64,000 nucleotides of DNA from CAZOVB01 sp964583095 (GTDB lineage: Bacteria; Planctomycetota; Phycisphaerae; SM23-33), in assembly GCA_964583095.1 (NCBI GenBank), contig CAZOVB010000013.1, positions 1 through 64,000 of the forward strand. The letters run 5' to 3'. Each line of letters begins with the position of its first letter. The first letter of the stretch is position 1. Below the pieces are notes generated by a model. The model was given only the letters and a program-made list of their open reading frames with translations, searched no databases and had not been told where the DNA came from. This document shows positions 49,085 through 56,664 of this stretch, one piece after another. A program made the translations under genes and the position numbers.

Positions 49085-50302
49085 TCAGGTCCGGTGGGAC
49101 GTCTTCGGCTCTGCGTCGATCCCGTCAAACGGGTACTGCGTCTGCTTGCGGTATTCGCTGGGGGTCATCCCGGTGTCCCGCTTGAAGGTGCGCATGAAAT
49201 CCGAGATGTGTTTCCAGCCGCAACCCAGGGCGATGCTGCCGACCATCTCATCGCTGTGCGCGAGCAGTTCCTTGGCTTTGGAGATACGGCTGTCGCGAAT
49301 CCATTGGGCGGGGCTGCAATCCAGGGCCGCCCGGAAAGACCGCTCCAGCGTGCTGCGCGACACGCCCAGGACCTCCCCGAGGCTCTCGACGCGGATGCCT
49401 TCGGAGAGTTTCTCCTCCACGGTCAGCATCGCCGAGGCCACCATCGGATCTTCGCTTACGAACGCCGCCGTCGATTCCCGCTGAACCACCCGAACGGGGG
49501 GAAGGACAAGGTGCGTGCCTTCCTGGCCGTCGAACAGCCTGGCCATCAGTTGCACCGCCACCTGCCCGACGTGCTCCTGGCCCGGATCCAGGCTGGAAAG
49601 GGCCGGCTCGCAGATCTCGCAGCGGGTCAGGGCGTTGTCCACGCCCAGGACAGCCAACTCTTCGGGCACCTGAATGCCTGCTTCATTGGCTACATCGATC
49701 ACCCGCGAGCCGATCTGGTCGTTGAAAGTGAGCATTCCCACAGGGCCGGTGATCGCAGCAAACCACCGCCGAAGAAACTCCTCGTGGTATAGTTCGACCC
49801 AGGAAGGGAGGGTCTTGCCGTCCGGGCCGTAGAGAACTTCCACCTCCACCCCGCTGTTCCTGGCTTGGTCGGAAAAGCCCTTGGCCCGCAGGCGGGAACA
49901 GGGGTGCTCGAAGCCGCAGTAGGCCAGTTGCCGATACCCGCGATGAAGGAAGAAGTCTGCGCCCATGCCCCCGACACCCTCGTCATCGATAACCACTGAA
50001 GAAGTCGTCGGCCCGATCCGGTTCGAACCGATGTGTACGATCGGGCGCTGGATCTTCGGCCAAAGATCCCGAATCCCCTCTCCGCCTTCGCGCAGAACGA
50101 TGAAGCCGTCCGCCTGGCTGTGTTGAATGGCCTTGCGCAGTTCATGTTCTACGGTGGGGGTGAGGATGCGCCAACGGAATCGCCGGAGTTTCCGGGCTTC
50201 CTCGACGGCCCCGCGGACAAGCTTCTCTCCCCGGTTGCTGGACATGTGGATCAGAAGGTCCACTTTCAGCGGTGCGGCTCGAACGGCGGATTCTCTTGGC
50301 AT
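49085..50302 (-). CDS. XylR-type AraC-family regulator with periplasmic-binding-protein-like sensor
   Basis: 405 residues from MPRESAVRAAPLKVDLLIHM, chosen because CAGGAGACG precedes it. The first ~280 residues resemble LacI/XylR sugar-sensing domains: DGFIVLREGGEGIRDLWPKI, VVIDDEGVGGMGADFFLHRG, YRQLAYCGFEHPCSRLRAKG and VPEELAVLGVDNALTRCEIC then EPALSSLDP. The C-terminal ~100 residues are AraC HTH: VLGVSRSTLERSFRAALDCS and IALGCGWKHISDFMRTFKRD then TGMTPSEYRK. It lies 90 bp after the second sulfatase on the same strand and probably controls that gene in response to a sugar. Confidence 0.9.
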   Translation of the reverse strand: MPRESAVRAAPLKVDLLIHMSSNRGEKLVRGAVEEARKLRRFRWRILTPTVEHELRKAIQHSQADGFIVLREGGEGIRDLWPKIQRPIVHIGSNRIGPTTSSVVIDDEGVGGMGADFFLHRGYRQLAYCGFEHPCSRLRAKGFSDQARNSGVEVEVLYGPDGKTLPSWVELYHEEFLRRWFAAITGPVGMLTFNDQIGSRVIDVANEAGIQVPEELAVLGVDNALTRCEICEPALSSLDPGQEHVGQVAVQLMARLFDGQEGTHLVLPPVRVVQRESTAAFVSEDPMVASAMLTVEEKLSEGIRVESLGEVLGVSRSTLERSFRAALDCSPAQWIRDSRISKAKELLAHSDEMVGSIALGCGWKHISDFMRTFKRDTGMTPSEYRKQTQYPFDGIDAEPKTSHRT

Positions 50303-50392
50303 GGATCGTCTCCTGTTCAAAATGCCTTTCGAACCGATTGTACGACAAAGTGATAAAAAATGTCAACCAGACCCTGTTTGTCTGGAAGCGGC

Positions 50393-51853
50393 TCAGGCGT
50401 GGGTGATCTGCTCGGGATGGCGGCTCTGGCCGGCCAGGCAGGCATCCAGCAGTTCGGCTCTGAGTCGCAGGACGTCGTGTTCGCGGCCGGCGAGACCGGC
50501 GAGATTCACCGTCTCCTGCGGGTCCTGTTCCAGGTCGGTCAGTTCTTCCTGGCCCGTCTGGTAACGGGTGTACTTGAATTGCCCGGTGACGAGGGTGCGG
50601 CTGGCGATGTCCAGATTGCCGTAGCCGTTGCGATATTCGATCACGCAGCATTTCCGCACGGCCGAGGCCTGGCCGCTGAGCATCGGCGCAAGCGAAACGC
50701 CTTCGATCCACGGGGGAGAATCGACGCCCAGGGCTTCGCAGATCGTCGGGGCCAGGTCGATCGCACTGCTCAGGCCTCGGAGCTCATTGCCCTCCGTGAT
50801 CCCCGGTCCTGCCAGGATCAGCGGCGTCGAGACGAGGCCCTCGTAGAAGAAGGGGCCCTTGAGCCACAGGCCATGGTCGCCCAGGAGTTCCCCGTGATCG
50901 CTGGTGAAGATCACGAGGGTGGATTCATCCAGACCGGTCTGCCCCAGCGTCTGGAGGATCTTCCCGACGTTGCGGTCGATCAGATCCACCATCGCAGCGG
51001 TGTTGGCGATGCGCCGCCTTGCGGTCTTCTCGTCGATGCCCTCGGGATGATGTGCCTCCCGCAGGCCTCCGCGATGCCACTCGCCGCGGAAGTGCCTTCG
51101 GTAATGCTCGGGACGCGTGTCCAGATCATCCGGTGAGCCGATAGGCGGCGGAGCATCCTGAGGAGCGTACCGGTCCGCAATCTCCTCCGGCGGGTCGAAC
51201 GGGTGGTGCGGATCGGGAAAGGACGCGCACAGGAAGAAGGGCTTGCTTCCGGGCTTGCGGGATCGAAGATACCGGCAGGTCCTCTCGGCCACAAAGGCCG
51301 AATCGTGCAGTCGTGCTGGAATCGGACGCGTCTTGGTCACGGGATCGGTCTTTAGCATCTCTTCACTGCCGCCGTTTTCGAAGAACCACCGGCCGTAATG
51401 GGCCAGGGGGCTGGTGTGTCCCAGGGCTAACTCGACGTGGTCAAAGCCCCAGTAGGGCCCGTTCCAATCGTAGTCGTTTCCGACCCGTCTCCAGAAGGCC
51501 ATGGATTCAATATTGCCCGCATCGCCCCCGAAGGGGGTGAAGTGAATCTTGCCGACACTGGCGGTTGAAAATCCCTGGCTGCGGAGATACTCGGGCAAAG
51601 TGGGTTGGGGATCGAGAAGCAGGCCGTTGGTCCAGAGTCCGTGGTTGGAGGGCATGCGTCCACTCATCAGCGAAAGGCGGTTGGGCATGCAGATCGGGTT
51701 GGCCACGTAGTTCCTCACCAGCCGGGCCCCTCGCCGGGCCAGGGCATCCAGGTTCGGCGTGGAGGTATAGCGGTTGCCGTAACAGCCGAGGCTGTCGCGG
51801 CGTTGCTGATCGGTCAGGATGACAAGGACGTTACGTATCTGGTCGAAGGGCAT
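50393..51853 (-). CDS. Cytoplasmic-type sulfatase with CMPNR motif
   Basis: 486 residues. The start MPFDQIRNVLVILTDQQRRD is the sulfatase N-terminal metal motif without a signal peptide, unlike the Tat-exported sulfatase at 3360. Formylglycine site C55-M-P-N-R in NPICMPNRLSLMSGRMPSNH. Other blocks: GFSTASVGKIHFTPFGG, ASFPDPHHPFDPP, VIFTSDHGELLGDHGLWLKG, GIEGVSLAPMLSG-like end. It needs a CxP-type maturase. The XylR-type regulator follows after 90 bp. Desulfation of an imported oligosaccharide is likely if no alternative start adds a leader. Confidence 0.9.
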   Translation of the reverse strand: MPFDQIRNVLVILTDQQRRDSLGCYGNRYTSTPNLDALARRGARLVRNYVANPICMPNRLSLMSGRMPSNHGLWTNGLLLDPQPTLPEYLRSQGFSTASVGKIHFTPFGGDAGNIESMAFWRRVGNDYDWNGPYWGFDHVELALGHTSPLAHYGRWFFENGGSEEMLKTDPVTKTRPIPARLHDSAFVAERTCRYLRSRKPGSKPFFLCASFPDPHHPFDPPEEIADRYAPQDAPPPIGSPDDLDTRPEHYRRHFRGEWHRGGLREAHHPEGIDEKTARRRIANTAAMVDLIDRNVGKILQTLGQTGLDESTLVIFTSDHGELLGDHGLWLKGPFFYEGLVSTPLILAGPGITEGNELRGLSSAIDLAPTICEALGVDSPPWIEGVSLAPMLSGQASAVRKCCVIEYRNGYGNLDIASRTLVTGQFKYTRYQTGQEELTDLEQDPQETVNLAGLAGREHDVLRLRAELLDACLAGQSRHPEQITHA

Positions 51854-52011
51854 GGTTCTGTGTTTTCCGTTTCGGGGGCAGGGAGCAAGCATCAAAGGTA
51901 CCGCCGCGAAGAAGGCCAGGCAAGAGAGCGGATTCGAGGAAGACCCCAAGCTGCGGCGCTAGAATACATCATGAGACCACATACGGAGTCTGCATCCTGG
52001 GAGAAAGTATC

Positions 52012-52338
52012 ATGACGCAATTATCATCCAAAAGCTGCACGGCCTGCAAAGAAGGCGAGAACCCCCTGACAGGCCAAGAGCTTCAGGAATACGTCCAACA
52101 GATAGACGATCAGTGGCAGGTGGTCGACGAGCACCACATCGAAAGGGATTTCTCCTTCGATGACTTTCGTTCTGCCCTGGATTTCGTCAACCGCGTGGGC
52201 GAACTGGCCGAGCAGGAAGGGCACCACCCGAATATCAACGTCACCTACGGCAAAGCCAAGGTCAAACTTCTGACGCACAAGATCGACGGGCTCAGCCCGA
52301 ATGATTTCATCCTGGCAGCCAAGATCGACCGGCTCTGA
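52012..52338 (+). CDS. Pterin-4a-carbinolamine dehydratase, copy 1
   Basis: 108 residues. Catalytic motif EQEGHHPNINVTYGKAKVKL with the paired His, and the THKIDGLSPNDFILAAKIDR end, identify 4a-hydroxytetrahydropterin dehydratase (PhhB/DCoH). The family regenerates pterin after aromatic amino acid hydroxylation, or in bacteria can act near molybdopterin synthesis. An N-terminal CTACKEG pair (CxxC) precedes the usual start of the family at QEYVQQI. A near-identical type follows after 79 bp. Confidence 0.93.
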   Translation: MTQLSSKSCTACKEGENPLTGQELQEYVQQIDDQWQVVDEHHIERDFSFDDFRSALDFVNRVGELAEQEGHHPNINVTYGKAKVKLLTHKIDGLSPNDFILAAKIDRL

Positions 52339-52417
52339 GAATTGCGGCTTGCCGGATAGCTTCTGTTTCTACTTCAAACCGGCCGCACGGGTTCCACGCG
52401 CGGAAGGATACGTAGCC

Positions 52418-52768
52418 ATGAATCAACTGGCCGAAATGAACTGCAGTCCCTGTCACGAAGGCGGAAAGCCGCTGGAAGCCAAGAAGCTCCAGTTGCTCCT
52501 GCATCGCATCGAGGGGTGGCGCCTGGTCGAGGGACGAAAGCTGGATAAGACGTTCGAGTTTCCCGACTTCGAGGCGGCCCTGGATTTTGTCAACCACATA
52601 GGGCGCACTGCCCAGGAGCAGGGCCACCACCCCGACCTGCACCTCTCGTGGGGCAAGGTCACTGTTGAAACCTGGACCCACAAGGTAGATGGCCTGACGG
52701 AGAATGATTTCATCCTGGCAGCCAAGATCGACCGCCACTACGCCAACAGCATTCCCAATCCCACGTAA
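52418..52768 (+). CDS. Pterin-4a-carbinolamine dehydratase, copy 2
   Basis: 116 residues from MNQLAEMNCSPCHEGGKPLE after CGGAAGGA. Active-site motif EQGHHPDLHLSWGKVTVETW and the end THKVDGLTENDFILAAKIDR match copy 1; the N-terminal CSPCHEG pair also corresponds to CTACKEG. About half of the residues differ, so the two copies are not recent. No pterin-dependent hydroxylase is present in the window. Both may form a heteromer or have separate roles. Confidence 0.92.
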   Translation: MNQLAEMNCSPCHEGGKPLEAKKLQLLLHRIEGWRLVEGRKLDKTFEFPDFEAALDFVNHIGRTAQEQGHHPDLHLSWGKVTVETWTHKVDGLTENDFILAAKIDRHYANSIPNPT

Positions 52769-52789
52769 GGGCGCCCAGGGACTGGAATC

Positions 52790-53911
52790 TCAGAGCGAGT
52801 CCAAAATGCGGAGATAGCTGCGGTACCTGCGCGGAGGGATGGACCCTGCCTTGACGCCCTGAAGGATCGCACAGCCCGGTTCGTGCGTGTGCGTGCAGTT
52901 GTTGAACTTGCACTGGCCCCCGAGTTGCTCAAACTCCGGGAAGAACCAGGGCAACTGCTCGGGCTGAATGTACATGCCCAGTTCCCGAATACCGGGAGTG
53001 TCCACCAGCAGCCCCCCGCCGGGCAGGTCGTAGACCACCGCGGCCGATGTGGTATGTCGGCCCCGCTCGTCCTTGGCGCGGACGCTGCGGGTTCTGCCCC
53101 GGGCCGAGGGAATCATCGCGTTGATCAACGTCGTCTTGCCCACGCCGCTTAGACCTGAGAGAACGGTGGCCTTTGCTTCCAGGGCAGCTTTGAGATCTTC
53201 CAGGCCTTGGCCTGTGATGGCCGATACGCAGAAGATCTCCAAACCCAGGTCCCGGTATTGTTCTCGCCACGTCTTGTCGGGCTCTTCCAGGTCGGTCTTG
53301 TTGAATACCAGGATCGGTTCGAGTTCCCCGCGCTGAGCGATGATCAGGTACCGATCGATCAGTCCGGAGGGAACCTTGGGCCGGCGGACCGAGGCGATGA
53401 TCAGCAGCGTGTCCATGTTGGCGGCGATGATCTTCTCGTAGGTCTCGGTCTCATATTCGTCGCGCCGCTTTCCGCGCATGGGCACGGGGCGGGAAAGCAC
53501 GGTCCGGCGGGGCTCACGCGAGAGAACCATTGCATCGGCCCGGTCCTTGTCCTGGGCCATGTCCCCGTCGGAAGCCCCTTGGGTCAGCGCCACGGTAACC
53601 CCGTCGCCCACCGCCAGCGCGCTGGAGCCTTCCTCCAGGCCCCGGAACGTTTTGGCGATTCCGCAGAGCAGTTCTTCGCTGGGGGTCCGGACGAGACACC
53701 CCCCGGGGAAGAAACCCGTTACCATGCCCTCGGCGGTAGGCAGGTCCTGGAGATTCTCGGGCTGGGCGAACCGATCCTGTCGCAGCTTGACTTCCGGAGC
53801 GGCAAATTTGTCGCGTCGATGCGTTCGGTCAACGGCGTCTTCGCCGGCCTGGTGGTATCGGCTGTGCCAGGTCTTGTTGCGTCTGCGGGATTTGCCCTTG
53901 CCTTTGGCCAT
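52790..53911 (-). CDS. rsgA: Ribosome small-subunit GTPase RsgA
   Basis: 373-residue circularly permuted GTPase for late 30S maturation. Order of motifs: G4 VFNKTDLEEPD, G5 CVSAITGQGLEDL, G1 GLSGVGKTTLINAM, G2 near RGRHTTSAAVV, G3 DTPGIRELGMY. The zinc knuckle is CKFNNCTHTHEPGC. The N-terminus is unusually basic (MAKGKGKSRRRNKTWHSRYH) before the OB domain with GMVTGFFPGGCLVRT. It starts 22 bp before the TauE-type permease stop on the same strand. Confidence 0.95.
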   Translation of the reverse strand: MAKGKGKSRRRNKTWHSRYHQAGEDAVDRTHRRDKFAAPEVKLRQDRFAQPENLQDLPTAEGMVTGFFPGGCLVRTPSEELLCGIAKTFRGLEEGSSALAVGDGVTVALTQGASDGDMAQDKDRADAMVLSREPRRTVLSRPVPMRGKRRDEYETETYEKIIAANMDTLLIIASVRRPKVPSGLIDRYLIIAQRGELEPILVFNKTDLEEPDKTWREQYRDLGLEIFCVSAITGQGLEDLKAALEAKATVLSGLSGVGKTTLINAMIPSARGRTRSVRAKDERGRHTTSAAVVYDLPGGGLLVDTPGIRELGMYIQPEQLPWFFPEFEQLGGQCKFNNCTHTHEPGCAILQGVKAGSIPPRRYRSYLRILDSL

Positions 53912-53932
53912 AGGCCTTATTGTACCGCGGGG

Positions 53933-54832
53933 CTAGTGCGACTGGGGCAGGATTTTGAGCAGATCCAGCAGCAGCACGGCGATGGCCCCCAGAACGACCA
54001 GGGCAAAGTACTTCCGCAGACGATCGCCATGGAGCTTGTGGCAGATCTTGGCCCCGATCTGGATGCCGATGGTACTGGTTACGAGCAGACACATGGCCAC
54101 GGGCAGATTGACCTCGTCGGCCAGGCCGTAACGAACCGTAGCGGTCGTACTGGAGAACAGGACGACTCCAAGGCTTGTCCCGACGGCCTGGTGGGGCGTC
54201 AGACCAACCACCAGCAGGAGAATCGGCATGAACAGCACGCCCCCGCCCACGCCCAGCAGCCCGGTGAGGATCCCGACCGAAAAGCCCACCAGGATCAGAC
54301 CCGGAAGGGAGGTCTGGGGCCTGTTGGCCCGGCGCAGATCCACGCGGGGCCCCAGGGGCAGTTTCTGAAGCAGCGAGCGGCTCGTGCCCTCCTTGGCCCC
54401 GCCGCGCCAGACCAGAATGGCCGTGCTCACCAGCAGCGGAAGGTAGAGGATCTGCATGGCCGTCTTGAAGTCGGCATCGGAGGACGAGACCCCCTTGATC
54501 GCCACCTGGAGCTGTTTGCCCACCAGCGTTCCGACCACGGCTCCAATGGCCATCAGCAGCGTGGTGGTTGGTTCCCAGTTGCCCATTCTGCCATGGCGGC
54601 GCAGCCCCGAGGCGCTGGACCCGATGATGTAGCAGACATCGCTGCCCACCGCGATGGTGGGGGGCAGGCCGAAGACCGTCATCAGCAGCGGGCTGACCAG
54701 AAAGCCCCCTCCCACGCCGAAAATTCCGGTAAGGTTCCCGATGACAAACCCCAGCCCCATCAGGGCCAGGACCAGCATCAGATTGCTTTGGAAATACGAC
54801 GGCGGAAGCGACCAGAGTTCAGCCAGCATCAT
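53933..54832 (-). CDS. TauE/SafE (TSUP) family sulfite/organosulfur permease
   Basis: 299 residues with eight or so membrane helices arranged as two related halves: GLGFVIGNLTGIFGVGGGFL and GFSVGILTGLLGVGGGVLFM, each carrying the G-x-GGG motif of the family. VGSDVCYIIGSSASGLRRHG and VGTSLGVVLFSSTTATVRYG are the second conserved blocks of each half. The family exports or imports sulfite, sulfoacetate or related anions, fitting an organism with several sulfatases. Its start overlaps the stop of a 41-residue membrane peptide (ATGA), so the two are translated together. Confidence 0.9.
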   Translation of the reverse strand: MMLAELWSLPPSYFQSNLMLVLALMGLGFVIGNLTGIFGVGGGFLVSPLLMTVFGLPPTIAVGSDVCYIIGSSASGLRRHGRMGNWEPTTTLLMAIGAVVGTLVGKQLQVAIKGVSSSDADFKTAMQILYLPLLVSTAILVWRGGAKEGTSRSLLQKLPLGPRVDLRRANRPQTSLPGLILVGFSVGILTGLLGVGGGVLFMPILLLVVGLTPHQAVGTSLGVVLFSSTTATVRYGLADEVNLPVAMCLLVTSTIGIQIGAKICHKLHGDRLRKYFALVVLGAIAVLLLDLLKILPQSH

Positions 54833-54954
54833 ATCTCGGCCTCTTCTTTCTTCTTGGGGCTCTTGCGGCCCAGGCGATGGGTAACCTCCTCGACGAGCAG
54901 GCCGAACGAGATCGGAATCAGTACGTACAGCAGAATTTCAATGGCTTTGGGCAT
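54829..54954 (-). CDS. 41-residue membrane peptide coupled to the TauE permease
   Basis: MPKAIEILLYVLIPISFGLL then VEEVTHRLGRKSPKKKEEAE: one membrane helix followed by a strongly charged cytoplasmic tail. TGGAGAAAACC precedes the ATG, and the stop overlaps the permease start by 4 bp. Such small partners often stabilise or regulate a transporter. Too short to be found by routine gene prediction. Confidence 0.6.
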   Translation of the reverse strand: MPKAIEILLYVLIPISFGLLVEEVTHRLGRKSPKKKEEAEI

Positions 54955-55083
54955 GGTTTTCTCCAGACAAGAGCGTGGCATCATAGTGAACCGCGGCGCA
55001 GGCCGCAAGCCGCACAGGGCAACTTTGCGCAGCGGCCGCCGGAAGACCGATAGGTAAGACGATAGAGCATGGGAGTCTTGGAA

Positions 55084-55698
55084 ATGAGCATCCGACGCTT
55101 GACACTACTGCTTCTGCTGACGCTCCAGGCCGGCTGCCTGGAGGATCGGCAGATGCGATCCTCCTCCGGCGGCCAGGCAGTGACCGATCTGACCAACCCG
55201 TTTTTCGCCCTGGCGATTCAGCAAAGCGGTCGCAAAATCCCGATCCGCGACCATACGATTGTGCTTCGACCCGGTCCGTTCGATGTTCTGGTCGCGCTTC
55301 CCCAGCCGGGGGGAGTGTTTGTAAACGCTTCGCGAAAGCCCGACCTGGCCGGCCATGCCATGCGCGGCGGACGCGTGGACGATCGCATGCCCCTCGAAGC
55401 CTACAGCGAGGAGTCTTCCAGCATTCTCACCCTGGCACAGAAAGGCTATGCCTACTGGTACTACATGGCCCCGGGGATCAGCAAATTCACGGATGTCCGA
55501 ATCGTCGAGCATCCCCGGATGGGTCGAACCTGGGTCTGCAAGAAAACCCTCAATTCCTGGCGGGATACCAACTCCTCCCCTCGCAAGATGTCCCAACTGC
55601 GAGGAAGCGAAATCTTCCTGGTCTTCGTCAAGGGCGACTGGCGCGACCAGAGGCGCGTGGAGCAGTCGCATGAGTGGCTGCGGATTGTTTTCCGATAG
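55084..55698 (+). CDS. Uncharacterised lipoprotein
   Basis: 204 residues; the ATG after GGGAGTCTTGGAA gives MSIRRLTLLLLLTLQAGC, a compact lipobox signal. The mature part contains FALAIQQSGRKIPIRDHTIV, SSILTLAQKGYAYWYYMAPG and VRIVEHPRMGRTWVCKKTL, with no recognised domain. It is divergent from the TauE operon and converges on nfo, ending 12 bp from its stop. Confidence 0.6.
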   Translation: MSIRRLTLLLLLTLQAGCLEDRQMRSSSGGQAVTDLTNPFFALAIQQSGRKIPIRDHTIVLRPGPFDVLVALPQPGGVFVNASRKPDLAGHAMRGGRVDDRMPLEAYSEESSSILTLAQKGYAYWYYMAPGISKFTDVRIVEHPRMGRTWVCKKTLNSWRDTNSSPRKMSQLRGSEIFLVFVKGDWRDQRRVEQSHEWLRIVFR

Positions 55699-55710
55699 CT
55701 CCTGCCGGTG

Positions 55711-56553
55711 CTACATCAGCGACAGGAGCGTCGCGTAGTTCACTTCGTCCCAATCTTTGCCCGAGGGGTGCTTCTTCTTGGGCGTTTCCAGGATCAGCGG
55801 AATCTTCCCTGCCCAATCGCAGGCCAGCAGGGAGGCAAAGCCCTTTAGGCCGATCTTCCCCAGGCCGATGTGTTCGTGGCGGTCCACCCGGCAGGCCAGG
55901 TCGCGCTTGGAGTCGTTGAGATGAACAGCCAGGAGGTTCTCAAGACCCAGCACGTCGTCGAATTTCCGGAAGGTTCCGCGGCAGGTCTTGGGGGATCGGA
56001 TATCGTAGCCGGCTGCAAAAATGTGGCAGGTATCCAGGCAGATGCCGATGCGCCGCCTCCGGGCGACGCGTTTTCGAATCCGGGCAAGTTGCTCGAAGCT
56101 GCAGCCCAGGCTCCGGCCCTGACCGGCTGTGGTTTCCAGGAGGATCTTCGGGCGGATTTTCGGACAGCGATCCAGGATTTCATCCAACGCCTGGGCCACC
56201 AGGGCGATTCCCCTCTCCGGGTTTTCGTGGGCCCCGGGGTGAAAAACCAGGTATTCGATCCCCAGCAGACCGCAGCGGGTGAGGTCTTCGACCATTGCAT
56301 CGATACTCTTCGGGCGGACTATCGGGCTTCCCGCGAGGTTGACCAGGTAGGATCCGTGAGCGACAACAGGCCGTATATCCTTGTTTCGCTTGATCTTGCG
56401 GAAACGGGAGATTTGCTCGGCCTCGAGGGGCTTGGCTTTCCACTGGACCTGGTTGCGGACGAAGATCGCCGCGCAATTGAAGCCGTACTCCTCGGCGGCC
56501 AGGAGGGCATGGTGCATTCCTCCGGAAATACTCAGGTGCGAGCCGATTCGCAT
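55711..56553 (-). CDS. nfo: Endonuclease IV (AP endonuclease family 2)
   Basis: 280-residue zinc enzyme that cuts 5' of abasic sites. Family blocks: RIGSHLSISGGMHHALLAAE, CAAIFVRNQVQWKAKPLEAE, VAHGSYLVNLAGS, YLVFHPGAHENPE, ILLETTAGQGRSLGCSFEQL, GICLDTCHIFAAGYDI, LAVHLNDSKRDLACRVDRHE then HIGLGKIG, and LILETPK. All the expected metal His/Asp/Glu positions are present. The start is placed at MRIGSHL; longer upstream ATGs lack coding character. Confidence 0.95.
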   Translation of the reverse strand: MRIGSHLSISGGMHHALLAAEEYGFNCAAIFVRNQVQWKAKPLEAEQISRFRKIKRNKDIRPVVAHGSYLVNLAGSPIVRPKSIDAMVEDLTRCGLLGIEYLVFHPGAHENPERGIALVAQALDEILDRCPKIRPKILLETTAGQGRSLGCSFEQLARIRKRVARRRRIGICLDTCHIFAAGYDIRSPKTCRGTFRKFDDVLGLENLLAVHLNDSKRDLACRVDRHEHIGLGKIGLKGFASLLACDWAGKIPLILETPKKKHPSGKDWDEVNYATLLSLM

Positions 56554-56664
56554 CAGACCAATCCTTGCAAAGGCAGGCCAAGTCATTACACTTGTACGAT
56601 CCAACCGGGCGCTGCTGCTGCGCCCACGTTACCATGATTCAAACCAGCAACGCTAGGAGTTCCC

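Noticed and set aside
53207..55057. 616-codon plus-strand frame
   Set aside because: It is antisense to rsgA and the TauE permease, both of which have full sets of motifs.
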